Below, one piece after another: positions 28,096 to 39,854 of a stretch of 64,000 nucleotides of DNA. Every line of letters begins with the position of its first letter. The stretch's first letter is position 1. The stretch is from assembly GCA_009760855.2 (NCBI GenBank), contig WPIO01000111.1:969501-1033500 (forward strand). The letters are read 5' to 3'. The translations under genes were made by a program, and so were the position numbers. The stretch is from Cristatella mucedo (taxonomy: Eukaryota > Bryozoa > Phylactolaemata > Cristatellidae). The notes under the pieces were generated by a model, which worked only from the letters and a program-made list of their open reading frames with translations, ran no database searches and had not been told where the DNA came from.

Positions 28096-29229
28096 ATGTA
28101 ATGTAATGTAATGTATCTCCGTCAGTAACTCCACAAAGTCATACAGACCATGTGGGTGTTACGCAGGAGAGTTTTGTATAGCACACTCACAGCCTAAGCG
28201 GCTTTCGGTACGCATTCGGTAGCCAACAGACTTCGTCTCACGCAACAAAGAGAAAGTGGGAAGCGTAGCAGCGTTAGGAGAGCAGTTGAGGTAGTGAGTA
28301 GCATAGAAGTAGCAGTTCAGGACCACTGAAAAAGATGTGCCATAGTCGGCAGTAGGAGAGTAGATGTCGTTGCGTAAGAATTGTGGAAGCGAGTTCCACA
28401 GTCTAGGACCTGCAGAGCTAAAGCTTCTGTCGCCAACTGTCTTTAAGCAGAGGAATGGGACAGCTAATTTATTGTCCACACAGAGCCTGAGGGCTCGAAC
28501 AGGCTGGAACTGATGCAGCAGTTCAGCTAGGTACGAAGGAGCCAAGCCGTGGCGGGCCTTGTGGGTCAGCGTAAGAACTTTGCTCCGTATCCTTTGCTCA
28601 ACCGGCAACCATTCTAGCTCTTTCAGCAAAGGTGACACGTGCTCAAACCGCTGGGACTTGAAGACCAGCCTTGCAGCCATATTCATAGTCCGCTGTAGTG
28701 GCATAATAGCTTTCTTTGGTAGCCCAGCCAAAAGGGAATTACAATAATCAAGCCGAGACAGAACTAAAGAGCTAGTTACATTTTTTACAAGCCACTGTGG
28801 GAGACAGCTTCTAATCTTGGATAGGGGTCGGATGTGATGGCTAGCTGTAGAGGCAGTCTTCTGAATGAAGCTTTTAAAATTGAGGCAGCTGTCGAACACG
28901 ACACCTCGATTACGAGCATGTGGTGAAGGTCGCACAATAGCATCACCTATTAGAACAGCAAAGCCTTTTAATCCAGCCACACGCTTAGGGTGTCCTATGA
29001 GAAGCAGTTCGGTTTTATCGTCATTTAATTTCAGGAAGTTTTCCGACATCCAGGATCGAATATCGGCAAGGCAAACATTCAGTTTCTCAGTTGCTGCAGC
29101 AGATTCCGACGGTTTAAATGACAAATACAACTGAGTATCGTCAGCATAGAAGTGATATCCTATTCCATGGGCCTTAATCACTTTTCCCAGAGGTTGCGTA
29201 TAAATGGAGAACAGCAAGGGACCAAGTAC
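28096..29229 (-). mobile_element. LINE family B, long 5'-truncated copy
   Basis: The best-preserved family-B copy. The complement has one open frame from within the palm onward: [20 protein letters not shown], then [14 protein letters not shown] with an intact YADD active site, [35 protein letters not shown], and [20 protein letters not shown] to the end NSPA. The 3' end is followed by (ATGTA)n/(TACAT)n. The fingers and endonuclease domains are missing, so it cannot move itself. It lies exactly where the two copies of the segmental duplication differ, so it was inserted after the duplication. Confidence 0.9.
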
Positions 29230-29790
29230 AGACCACTGCGACCTCAGCATAATTAGTCTTTCTAGCAGCGAAAACACCAGTCGGCGTCTGCTCACTGACC
29301 GAAAAGGTAAGCAAGAATGGTAAAATTCCTCTATCGGAGGAACCTTGAGAGAGAAAAAGTTGCTCGGAAAGACCGGTGCATCTGCATTTGCCACTTGGGC
29401 AGGAAAGATAAATTGATTCACCATAATCGTACCATAGCTGCACAGGTATATGTAGTAAATAATTCAGTTTGTGTAAGAAAACTAGATTGATCCACCGTAG
29501 TCACAGCAAGGGTGCCCGTCGAATGCATCTCTTTCTATTCGGTTCTAGAAAATTGTTGGTGAATTGACCTTCCGGATTCTGCAGTGCGAATAATAATAAC
29601 CAACAAGCTTCAGCCACCTTACATCTTAGCAGAGATAGAAAAACTGTATTGAGTGCTGTACACACGCCTCTTCCATCAGCCAAATTAATCATGTCTTGTG
29701 GTCATATTGCTTGCAGAATGAAACTGAGGAATTCGTAGGGAGGATCTGCAGTCAGTCCCAACTCCACGACCTACGATTGCTTGGCTTACT
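29230..29790. repeat. Segmental duplication, block b, copy 1
   Basis: Near-identical to 46232-46805, beginning CACTGCGACCTCAGCATAAT and including GTCTTTCTAGCAGCGAAAAC and the GTGAATTGACCTTCCGGATT region. Minus-strand open frames in it are shared by both copies but have no recognised product. Confidence 0.85.
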
Positions 29791-30261
29791 GAAATTCCGA
29801 GATATATAGTCGGCCGTGGTTACGTTAAAACATTGAAAATATAAATTGATCTAACGCAACTTACATGTATCCTCACACGGTCAGTAGATTTTACAACGTT
29901 GACTATCCTCCCACAAGATAGTCAAAGTCCATCTGACCCTCCGCCCAGTAGTTCTCAAAGTACAGTACTAAAACTACAAGTATGCCCACAAATAATCAAC
30001 ATTTTGGTATGTATAGATACTCTTATTTAATTATTTATATTTATTTCTTATCTGCTGCATATTTGTAAAAGAAATGTAATTTGCTTACCTCTCTATGTCT
30101 TCGTCACAACAAATCACAGTAGAACACACCATATAGCATTCTCAACTTACGAAAATTTTACATGCAACCGATTTTCCGGTCCCTACCTGTTTCACAAGTC
30201 GGGGGGGGCTGACTGCACCTGTGACTGAACTCTACAGAGCAGCACAGTGATTATAGGCAAA
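29791..30261. other. Unassigned DNA, start of a copy-1-specific insertion
   Basis: From here to about 34164 copy 1 of the segmental duplication has some 4.4 kb that copy 2 lacks. This first part shows no gene or recognised repeat. Confidence 0.45.
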
Positions 30262-30515
30262 AGATAATAATAATAATGCACTTGATAAAGCGCCCTTAGA
30301 GAACTCAATCTCTTTCTAGGCACTTTACATTTGCTGCAAAGGGAAATGCAATTGAATGGTAAGTAAAATCAAGCTTGAAAAACAAACAAATTGAATAGTA
30401 TGGTTAGGGGTGACATGCACAGGGTCAGCATGCAAATGTGGTTAGTGGCAGCATGCACAGTGTCAGCATGCATAAGCACATCAAGGACGAATCACAGGGA
30501 CCCACAAGAATAAAG
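30262..30515 (-). mobile_element. LINE family A, 3' end fragment
   Basis: Begins (AAT)n, then the hairpin complement GATAAAGCGCCCTTAGAGAA / CTCAATCTCTTTCTAGGCAC, followed by the 3' UTR words as far as CAGGGACCCAC. Confidence 0.8.
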
Positions 30516-31680
30516 GAGCGCGAAAGCAAACACGAGACAAAGCGCATCTGAAGAGAGCCGTTAGCAAAACATAGTGCTCGGCCATGCTGTATGAAAAAAT
30601 CCCAGGTATGCCTGAAGACAGACCTAGCTTCCTAATTTGTCAGAAGAGGATAAAAGCTAAGCAGCTGAAAAAGAGGCAAAATCTTTAACACAGTGTTTGT
30701 ATCAAAACGATCCATAACTGTCACATGTATATTTTCAAATGCATATTTTCATTCAACGACGGGGAAAAAGTGCCACTAATAATTAACAAGGTTTTGTACA
30801 GCCAGCCATGTTGTAACTAGGCGGCTCACAGGTAACGAAACTAACGAAAGAAAAGGATTGCATGCCACGACAATCTTCATATCTTCTGCTTGGAGAATGA
30901 TCAAACTTGACTGAAGAAGATGATTTACGGACGTCGAACGCCTTTCTCAAGTATGTCGACGGCGGCGAGAAGCTAGGAGTAGAGAGGACCGCTGGGATGA
31001 TGCCTCAGGCCAGAGCAGTTCCCCAACAAGGAGACGCGGCTCAGAGTGGGAGTAGCAAATCAACCGATGACGGCGATAGCTCCCACATTCAACCGAGGCT
31101 GCATTCATTATAGGCACATTTGCAGCCGCTGCATTGGCGGATATTCAATATGGCAGATATTCAAGTCACGGCTAAATCACCTGCCCACGCCAAATCACAG
31201 GGAGACAAATAATGCTGAGTTAGTTCCCCGTGAGGGACTTTGCTGGTAGCACATACGTCTTGGGTTTAGGAGGACCAGACAGGGGAGCTCGCGACTATAG
31301 TCCAACAGAAAGGTGCATTAAAAGAAATCTCTCAGGGTCTAATGAAGCCAACAACAATCGTAGGTGATATATAGTTTCATTAATTGACTACAGTAACGGG
31401 TACCTGCCCTCACAGAAAACTTTTCCGAAAAATTGCTGAGATTCATGACTGACATTATTAGACAGCTTTAAAAAGTACAGAAGAATCTAACAGGCACTGG
31501 ATAAAGCTTTAGCTCATTGCAGTCAATTCGAAGACTAGATAAAAGCCTAATCCTGACCCATTACATCGTTAAGCTTAGCCTATATAATTCTGAAGCTCAA
31601 GGATTGAGACGTCAATGCTAATGAAAATAGTACTATTTGCTCACTTGCATAGCACACTAAAAGGACTAAATCACCAATGA
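30516..31680. repeat. Dispersed repeat E, copy 1
   Basis: Matches, in diverged form, 61597-62265 and 63016-63330. Shared landmarks: CAGGTATGCCTG (30603 and 61690), the GCACATTTGCAGC segment (31118 and 62006), AAAAGAAATCTCTCAGG (31319 and 62214) and GATTCATGACTG (31440 and 63076). No coding capacity recognised. Confidence 0.65.
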
Positions 31681-32611
31681 TGTGAATGGACAAAGATCAT
31701 TCGGGAAACCTCTGAAATATGGGGTACCTCAGGGATCCGTGCTTGGTCTCATTCTTTTCCTGGTTCATACTCCTCCTATTGCCGATGTAATGCCAAGCAC
31801 AATCTAGGCTTTTACTTCTATGCAGGTAACACCTGGTTGTACCTTTGCTTAGATCCCTCCTAGTTTTCCTGCAAGTTAAATTCTCTCAACTCTCTTGCTG
31901 CATGTATGGACGACTTCCACACATGGATGGCAGCAAACTTTCTTAAATTGAATGATAATAAAAACCAGCTTGCTAGTTACTGGCAAACTAAGTGTGAATC
32001 ATAAATTGGAAATGCTATAGCTCAAAATCAGCTCTGCCAGAATATCTGCTGTTGATTTGCACGAAATCTAGATGTCATGTTCGAAAGTGACCTTTCGTTA
32101 GACTACCACATCAGCTCCACAATCAAGTCTGCCTACTTTCAGCTACATTAAAATGTTTAAATTTGAGCTTGTTTAGCGATGGCTACCACCTGTAAATTGG
32201 TCAATGCGTTTATGACATCCGCCCTTGACTTCTGTAGCTCACTGCTCGCTGGCCTACCGGCCTGTGCACCCATACTCCCTCCCGACCTGCGTCAGAGCAT
32301 CCCCTGACCTGACCACATTTAAAAAGAACCTAAAACACACCTATTTAGGACAGCATTTAGTGGGCCCTTGTGATTCGTCCTTCATGTGCTTATGCGTGGA
32401 CACTGTGCATGCTGCCACTAACCACGTTTGCATGCTGACCCTGTGCATGTCACCTCTAACCATGTTATTCATTTTATTTGGATATCAAGTATGATATTAC
32501 TCACGATTCAATTGTCTTTCCCTTTGCAGCAAACGTAAAGCGCCTAGAGAGAGAGATAGAGTTCTCTTAGGGCGTGTTATCAAGTGCATTATTATTATTA
32601 TTATTATTATG
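31681..32611 (+). mobile_element. LINE family A copy, decayed
   Basis: From the palm region (the segment coding VNGQ-type and YGVPQGSVLG-type residues near 31720) through the FLKLNDNK-like motif near 31940 to the 3' end with hairpin and (ATT)n at 32590-32611. A block between the thumb and the C-terminal domain is missing near 32260. Confidence 0.8.
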
Positions 32612-33250
32612 CCCACACCTGGTGCAAACTCTGCAGCTGGGCTTGGCTGACGCAAGCTTTGCAGCTGCCACATCACACCACTTTTCGCCGACCTGCACTG
32701 ACTCTCTGCGAAGTAGCTCATCGCCTTCAAGATTTTATCGATCACATTTAGGTCTCTTCATTCTTTGACTCCGGCCAACCTATCAAATCTATTTCCCCAC
32801 GAGGCCGACCATCGTACCACTGGCTTTTCGGAATCTAATTGTTCACCTACACCTCGTACAAATCTCCAATTCTTTAGAGACCATGCCTTTAGTTCGCATA
32901 TTCCCAAAGCCTGGATTTCAATCACGACTTGCATCACAACATGTCCACACTCGTCCAGATTTAAAAGAAACTAAAAACGCATCTATTTGTCAGAGCATTT
33001 AGTGGGTCCCCGTGTTTTGTCCTTTATGTGCTTATCCATGCTAACACTGTGCATGCTGCCTCTAACCATACTTGCATGCTGAACCTGTGAATGTCAGCTT
33101 TAACCACATAATGCTTGTTGTCACTGAGTATGCTACCACTTGCCATTTAATTGTGCATTCTTTGCAGCAAATATAAAGTGCCTAGAAAGAGATTGAGTTC
33201 TTTGAGGGTGCCATATCCAATGTCTTAATATTACTATTACTAATCAACTT
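32612..33250 (+). mobile_element. LINE family A, second tandem fragment
   Basis: Starts at the CAAACTCTGCAGCTGGGCTT region directly after the tail of the preceding copy and runs through the 3' UTR to GAAAGAGATTGAGTTCTTTG and an ATT-rich tail. Confidence 0.75.
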
Positions 33251-33299
33251 ATTAATTTAACGTAACAATTTAGCTATTAATTTATTTATTATCATTCCG

Positions 33300-33885
33300 G
33301 CTTGGCTGCCAAAAAATCTCTAGGCCTTTGCAGCTGGTGACGAATACAGCAGCGAAGCTAGTTAACACTTCCCAGAGGCTTGACCCGTGTGTCTACTATA
33401 CTGAAGGAGCTTCTATCATTTCCAGTTAATTCTGGGATACAAATTAATTTCTTACGCTGACCCTTAAGGTCAGCTGACCCTTGCAGTGGTGCACAAGTTT
33501 AAGCCTTTTCACGTCAGCCAGTCATCAGTGGGCAATGAATTAGCTATCTCGCTCCTCAGCTTAAAGACCGTTGGCGACAGAAGCTTTAGCTCTGCAGGTC
33601 CTAGATTGTAGAACTCACTTCCATCATTCTAACCCAACGCCAGCTACTCTCCTACTGCCGAGTATGGCTCACCTTCTTCAGAGGTTCTGAACTGCTACTT
33701 CCATGCCAATCGCTACCTTTTCTGTTCTCCTGACTCTGACATGCTTCCCACATTCTCTTTGCTGCGTGAGATTAGGTCTTTAAGCGACCAAATGTATATA
33801 CCAAATGTCGCTTACACTTTGAGTGAGCTAAATAAACATCTACATAGTCTTAGCGGCTTTTTGGAGTTACAGACGAAGGTAAATT
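33300..33885 (+). mobile_element. LINE family B, degenerate C-terminal fragment
   Basis: Family-B words are recognisable (TTAAAGACCGTTGGCGACAG, AGCTTTAGCTCTGCAGGTCC, TTTGGAGTTACAGACGAAGG), but the reading frame is lost. Confidence 0.75.
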
Positions 33886-34164
33886 ACTTTTCCTGATCGT
33901 CTTATTATACCGTTTTATTGGAAAGGCCAGTAGCTGCTGAAGGTGCCCACCTAGAATGAAGGTCCTAATGACAAATAAAACGTACAATATTCACCAACAT
34001 TAAAAGGGCCTTACGAGGCAAAACAACCCTTCAGCTAGAAGTGGCCTTTAGGCATCCAGCCCACCGTCCAACGAAATTGAGTAGCAAGTTTTGAATGAAA
34101 AGAGGCTAAAAAAGGTTCTTCCGTATATGCTGAAATCTCTGGTGTGTTTGCAAGGTGTACAAAG
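33886..34164. other. Unassigned DNA before RING/B-box copy 1
   Basis: No feature recognised. It ends where homology to copy 2 of the segmental duplication resumes (CAATATGTACCACC). Confidence 0.4.
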
Positions 34165-34600
34165 TTGTCTACAATATGTACCACCAGCCAAGTACACTTA
34201 ACACATATATCTTGTCTTCGTAGGCAGTACAGTAGAATGAGAACTGGTAAGCAATCCATGTCAAACATGTAGCTATCAAGTAATGTGAATCGGAAAATTC
34301 AAGGCCGTCGAGGTTAGAACATGCAAATGACGAACAGTAAGAATCAGCATCAACGGTCAGCTCAGCACATTTCAGGAAGCTGCATTTCTCGGGGTCGAGT
34401 TGCTGGCCACCAAGACTCAGCCAGGTTTTGCTCACAAGCATGCCGGATGTCCCTGTTCATAAACTTACGTGGCTGATCTATCGACTGACCACCAAAACTG
34501 GATGTAGCCTTTGTTATGTTGTCCAGGCTGACAAAAACGTCATCTGAAATATATTGGCAGTCAATGCAAGGGGTCGGATTGGTCAACCGTTACATTGATA
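34165..34600 (-). other. Conserved region downstream of RING/B-box copy 1
   Basis: Almost identical to 46810-47240. The complement codes for CIDCQYISDDVFVSLDNITK in one frame and CSFLKCAELTVDADSYCSSF in another, with TCAGCCAC|GTAAGTTTATG, a good 5' splice site, at about 34471 between them. It may be a 3' exon or UTR of the TRIM-like gene, or decayed sequence copied along with it. Confidence 0.35.
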
Positions 34601-34657
34601 TACATAATACTTAAGGTGCAAGGCCTAAACGCCGAGGTCACAATGCAATACAACGCC

Positions 34658-35790
34658 TCATGTGACAGTTTGATAGGATTGATTCTTGCTGGGAGGGCTG
34701 ATTCGACAGCATGCTTCCTCACCTGTCAATAGCCGAGGCAGACCGAAACATTCCGTGGCCAGCTTGGGTACACTGTCAGGCGAACATTCCGGGACGTGGA
34801 CTAGGATGTCTGGGTGTTGAGGTGCTCTAGTTCCGTTCAGCTCTTTGACCAGAGTTCTCAGCTGGCCCAGCAGCAGCTTCTGCTGATGTAGCAGGCAAAC
34901 GACTCCATCAACTTCGACAAGCCTACCACTGTAATTAATGGCTTGGCACACCTTCTCATCCAGCTCGTTTGCAGCAGCTTTTAAATCGGAGGCCTTGCCG
35001 TCCAGCTTGTCGTAGCAGTCAAGGAGTGCTGCCTTCGCTTGCTGGTAAGCAGCACCGACAGCTTCCATCACACATTTTTTGTGTGTTCTCAGCCGAATCA
35101 ATCCTGCCTTACGGGCTACTTCCAGCTTGTCCCCAAAGCTGTTGTGCAGCTCAAGGACAGCAGACTTGCCTTTTAGGCTGGTCTGCAGGTCCTTGACCTC
35201 TTTTTTACATTTTCATATCTCGAGTGACACTTTGGGTCAGTAATCAGAGCCGTGTGGTGCCGACTGCTAATGCACCTTTCTGAGCAAGTCAGGCAGCTCG
35301 TCGACTGGCAAGTGAAGCAGCATATTTCGTGCTCTCGCTTGTGCTGAGTGCACACAACTGATGTTGTACCTAGCACGTCATCGGTAGTGACCTCGTTCAG
35401 TGACTTTGTCAGGTGTTTTTTGTAATAGGCGTTGTGCCCATTCAAGCATTCATGGCACAAAGACTTGCTGCATGTACTGCACCTGACGTCGGCATCATTG
35501 GCAGGTGTGCCATGCTCGTGGCACACATTGCAAGTCTTCATTAGGTTTCGTATTTCCGAACGGAATGCTTCTACATTTAGGAAAACGTTTTCCACAGTCA
35601 TGCTACTTACATGACTGCACGAAGGACAGGTTACGCTTGTCAGGGTCGTGCCCGAGTCTGTCTCCACAGGAAGGCAGTTCTTGCAGAAGCTGTGCAGGCA
35701 CTGCAGCAGCACAGCATCCTGTATCGTATTGCTGCATTTGGGACAGGTAAGCCCCTCTGTAGCATTAGCAAGTCCTTCTTGAGAAGGCAT
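34658..35790 (-). pseudogene. RING/B-box (TRIM-like) gene, copy 1, frameshifted
   Basis: Product resembles TRIM E3 ubiquitin ligases. Frame 35790-35173 (205 codons) has a full C3HC4 RING (C16, C19, C31, H33, C36, C39, C55, C58; CLHSFCKNCL), a B-box 1 (CNVCHEHG ... CSTCSKSLCHEC) and a B-box 2 (VCTQHKREHEICCFTCQSTS). It then ends in a short unrelated tail at an A-run near 35205; the coiled-coil part continues in another frame to 34658 (AAYQQAKAALLDCYDKLDGK ... CLLHQQKLLLGQLRTLVKEL). The same shift is present in copy 2. As read, copy 1 encodes only RING plus B-boxes. It might still be expressed in truncated form; no intron is evident within the frame. Confidence 0.8.
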
Positions 35791-35796
35791 GTTTGA

Positions 35797-36610
35797 CCCA
35801 AAAAAGTAGGAGGAAGGTGCTGTATCAATTCTACGTTCTGCAGTATTGTCGTCGAGATTTCGGCACCACGGCTGCTGTGGCCGGCACGTACCAGGAATGC
35901 TGGAGTTATGAGATACATAACAAAAATCTTAGCTGATAAAACAACCTCTTTGATATAGCGACTGAAGAGCCTCTGCAGCTATCACCACCACTTGCAGTGG
36001 CGATAAAGGACTGTCCACTGCAGGAATCGAACCCACGACATCGTGAACGAGCTCTTGCAAAGCAACCGCCTTACCTAGTGTGCCATCTCGCCTCACCATG
36101 CCAAGCTAGTGCAATTTTCCTAATGCAAGAGAGCTTCAAACCTGCTTTCCTTCTATGCTCTACTGTCGGAATGTCAACTGCAATATCTCATTTTAGTGGA
36201 CCTCCACATCTCTGGACTCAAGATGACTGGCCTTCGAGATCGAGATACGTTGACCCGGTCACCAACTGATTTATTACGAATAGAGCTTGTGGTTTAGAGT
36301 GGGCTAGGCAGGACGGGCAAGAGCTCTCGGTGGACATTTTCCTTCGAAGCTTTGGTTCATCTCTTGGTTATCTTGCAGGGTCGCCACTGATGGGTGCAGC
36401 CACATGCCCAGACAAGATCGCCAGCCCAGCAGCATTACTGCTCAGAGGGGCAGGCCGGCTAACTAGGATCTACCGTCTAATACTCGTTTTTCGCAGCTAA
36501 GCAGCTCAGAGGAGTAGTGAGCAGCTGGTTGAGCAGAGCCATGCCAGTTATCCACAGCAAGGATGGGCCACAAAGAATATAGCCCAGTTTTTAATTAACT
36601 CAGGCAGTCA
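35797..36610. repeat. Upstream region of copy 1, shared with copy 4
   Basis: The 5' flank recurs upstream of copy 4 at about 53270-53940 (for example the TCTCGGTGGACATTTTCCTTCGAAGCT segment at 36328 and 53571, and AAGATCGCCAGCCCAGCAGC at 36414 and 53660). The unit that multiplied thus included the promoter side of the gene. Confidence 0.75.
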
Positions 36611-36779
36611 CATCTCGAAATAATAAAAAGTAATAATAAAACACTTGATAGAGCACCCTCAGAGAACTCAATCTTTTTCTAGGCACTTTACATGAGCTGC
36701 AAAGGAAACACGATCAAATGGTGAGTGGAAATATCATGCTTGATAACAAAACATGAATAACGTGGTTAGAGTGACATGC
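36611..36779 (-). mobile_element. LINE family A, 3' part, split by a LINE-B insertion
   Basis: (AAT)n, hairpin complement (ACTTGATAGAGCACCCTCAG ... CTTTTTCTAGGCACTTTAC) and 3' UTR up to GACATGCA. Continues at 37096-37315 with CACTGGGTCAGCATGC. Confidence 0.85.
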
Positions 36780-37095
36780 AATGTAATGTAATGTATCTCC
36801 ATCTGTAACTCACAAAGTCATAAAGACCACGTGGGAGTTACGCAGGAGAGTTTTTTTTATAGTGCACTCACAGCCTAAACGGCTTTCGGTACGAATTCGG
36901 TACCCAACAGACTTCGTCTCACGAAACAAAGGGAAAGTGGGAAGCATAGCAGAGTCAGGAGGGCAGTTGAGGTAGTGAGTAGCATAGAAGTAACAGTTTA
37001 GGACTGCTTAAAAGAATGTGCCATAGTCGGCAGTAGAAGAGTAGTTGTCGTTTCGTAAGAATTGTGGAAGCAAGTTCCGCAGTCTAGGACCTGCA
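36780..37095 (-). mobile_element. LINE family B fragment nested in LINE A
   Basis: Begins with (ATGTA)n and the family-B 3' end, and runs to CTAGGACCTGCAG. Flanked by a short duplication, ATGCA, on both sides, so it was inserted into the older LINE A. Confidence 0.85.
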
Positions 37096-37315
37096 GATGC
37101 ACTGGGTCAGCATGCAAGTGTGGTTAGAGGCATCATGCAACAGTGTCAGCAGGCATTAGCACATGACGATCGAGTCACTGGGACCCACTAAATGCTGTCT
37201 TAAATAGGTGCGTTTATAATTTCTTTGTAAATGTGGTCAAGTCAGGGGAGGTCACAACGGAAGTCAGGTGTGAGTTCCAGGCTTTGGGGGCTTACGAACT
37301 CAAGGCACAAAATAG
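37096..37315 (-). mobile_element. LINE family A, 5' side of the split copy
   Basis: Rest of the family-A copy: 3' UTR words, the TTAAATAGGTGCGTTTATAA segment and GAGTTCCAGGCTTTGGGGGC. Confidence 0.8.
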
Positions 37316-37557
37316 GCCTCAATTTTCAAAGGCTTTTCAGCATTAATCTTCTGGATGACCTGGTAGAAAGCAAACCAGGAGTACGTTGTATAGAGCCAAA
37401 GCAATGGACCTTGAAGTAGGCACGTGACTCGCACATGCATGGAGAAGAGCGGAAGATTGGCTGGTAGACCCACTTCCTTGCACACTAGTGGCCTCGATAA
37501 CCATGCTAATAGGGTAAGGAGATGAAGGGTAGTGGCCATAGATGAACACCGTCGGTC
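37316..37557. other. Unassigned host DNA
   Basis: No feature recognised. Confidence 0.4.
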
Positions 37558-37695
37558 GTGCTGGTTTGGTTTGGCCCAGAGGTTAAGGTGCTAGCCCCAA
37601 CCGAGCTCAGGCCAAGGTCGTTGGCTACAGCATCGAGTCAAATGTAAAGCATCTGAATAACAATTCAGTTTTTTAGAGCACTATACAAATAGATT
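37558..37695 (+). mobile_element. tRNA-like SINE, diverged
   Basis: Box A-like GGTTTGGCCCAGAGGTTAAG, followed by the GGTCGTTGGCT box-B position and a 3' end (AAGCATCTGAATAACAATTC ... AGAGCACTATACAAAT) that echoes the LINE-A hairpin. Same layout as the better copies at 42822 and 61303. Confidence 0.65.
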
Positions 37696-37749
37696 ATATA
37701 TTAAGATCTCAGTGGGTGCTTTAATGATGCATTATTTCTATTGTTAATC

Positions 37750-38400
37750 AAGCATTTACAGTTGGCGCACAACTGTGCTGCAAGGCATGCCTATCGTGAG
37801 CTGAAGTTGCTACATCACATCACATTATTTCTCACCGACCCGCACTGGCTTTCAAGCAAGTAGTGTTCAGTCGAATTCTATGTGCTCCCACCCACTTTTA
37901 GGTCTCCTCTCATTATCGTGCTGCAGCCTAGCTAGGAGAACTACTCCCCTACCAGGCGAGGCATCGCACCACCTGCTTTTTTGATTTCAATCGTTTACCT
38001 ACACCGTGCAGCAACCAATAGCCCTTCGGAATCCGTGCCTTTAGCCCCTGTGCTTTCATCGTCTGGAGCTCACTCCTGACTGACGTCACGACACCTCCTG
38101 CCTAGACATCATTTAAAAAGAAAATACAATGAACCTCTTTGGCACAGCATTTAGAGAGCCCTTATGATTCGTCGTATTCGTGTTTCCGTGTGCCGACATG
38201 GTGCATCCTACCATGGTGCATCCTATTCATACTTCACATGTTGACACTGTGCATATCACCTCCAAAGATGTTATGCTTGTCGACATTGCGAATGTTATCA
38301 CTAACTATTTGATCATGCTTCTTTTACAGCTTTTGTAAACTGCCTAGAGAGAGATTGTTTTCCAACAGCGATATATCAATGTGTTATATTATTATTATTT
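37750..38400 (+). mobile_element. LINE family A copy, decayed
   Basis: Runs from the CAACTGTGCTGCAAGGC segment through CTCACCGACCCGCACTGGCT to the 3' UTR and the hairpin (AACTGCCTAGAGAGAGATTG), with an (ATT)n tail. Confidence 0.75.
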
Positions 38401-38550
38401 TTGTATTATTATTTCTTTAATGGCCCCCTGTTCTTGTTATATTAGGCTCATATTAGAACACGGCAACAAAAATCTGTGTTATGCTTGCTTGAGTCTTATG
38501 CAGCAACAATGAGTAGATTGTCACTGTCCTAGCACTGCTAGATCTATTGG

Positions 38551-38720
<170 letters not shown>

Positions 38721-38960
38721 TTGACATTTTCCATCTGGATATCCTGCTTGAACGACATCTCCTGACTTCTCCACATTAAAAAAAAAAACAAAAAGGCATA
38801 TTTTTATCACAGCATTTGGTCGGCTCATGTAATTCGTCCTTTATGTGCTTATACCTGCTGAAACTGTGCATGCTACCCATTAACCATATTTGCATGCTGA
38901 TTGTGTGCATGTCACCTGTAACCAGGTTATGGTTATTGCTCATCTAGCATGCTAATGTAC
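38721..38960 (+). mobile_element. LINE family A 3' fragment
   Basis: From the (T/C)CTGACTTCTCCACATTAAAA-type segment through the CATGCTGA...GTGCATGTCACC words; the tail is replaced by a LINE-B piece. Confidence 0.65.
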
Positions 38961-39205
38961 GGCACATACTTTCCTGCCGTCCCGAGCTGCTACATCCCGT
39001 GCTGTTCACTACCTCTACTGCTCTCCTGACTCAGCTGCTATGCTTCTCACTTTCTTTTTGTTGTGTTAGATTAAGTCTTTTGGCTACCTAAATGCCAACC
39101 GAAAGCCATATAAGGTTTAAGTGTGCTATACAAAAATCTCCTGTGTAACATTCAAATAGTCTTCTCGGCTTTGCGGGAGTTAAAGATTGCGATACATTAT
39201 TTTAC
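38961..39205 (+). mobile_element. LINE family B 3' fragment
   Basis: CCGTCCCGAGCTGCTACATC, then TCTCCTGACTCAGC and the GGAGTTAAAGATTGCGATAC end. Decayed and inserted within the LINE-A copy. Confidence 0.7.
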
Positions 39206-39854
39206 ATAACAGTCAAGCAACGAACGAACATTGTGAGCTCTAGCATATCCAAAGTCGAATATAGTTGGCCTCTTTCAATTGCATGGATAGCGACCCACCT
39301 ACACTTCTCAGGTAAAGCGAAACAGCTCATCATACAACTGAAAGCATCCATCTAACTGCCATGCATGTCTTGAGTTTGTAACTCTGCAAAGACAAAGTGG
39401 GTGCTATGCAGGAGAGTTTTCTGTAGCCACTCAAAGTCTAAGGGGCAGAAGGGACGAAGCCGGCTTGCCCAATCCAGCTGCTGCTGCTCGTAGTGGAACA
39501 ACTAACTGGGGCAAAGAGAGGCCACTCTGTCACTGCCACACGGTCAAGCGAGGGTCATGCCTAATCTGTTGCTAGTTGTGGACACCGTATTTGCACTTTG
39601 CCTTAACAAACTCTATAGTATGAAGCAGCTGCAAGCCACGGCTACCGGGAATTTAGCCCAGCTGCACCTACTGTGGGGCAATTAGCTCATGGTATGGTTT
39701 AGTTTGGTTTCTACCAGCTGTAAGTGCCTGATTAAAACTGGTGTCTGCTATCTTGTCTGAAACTAAACCAAACAGACTCTGCCGCAACGCAATTTTTTAG
39801 CTAGATAAGTGCTTCGAGCAGACAGCAGCTTCCTCCACATTCATTCAGGTGCTT
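39206..39854. other. Mostly unassigned; short LINE-B remnant
   Basis: 39376-39445 resembles the complement of the LINE-B 3' end (GTGGGTGCTATGCAGGAGAG). The rest shows nothing recognisable. Confidence 0.4.
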
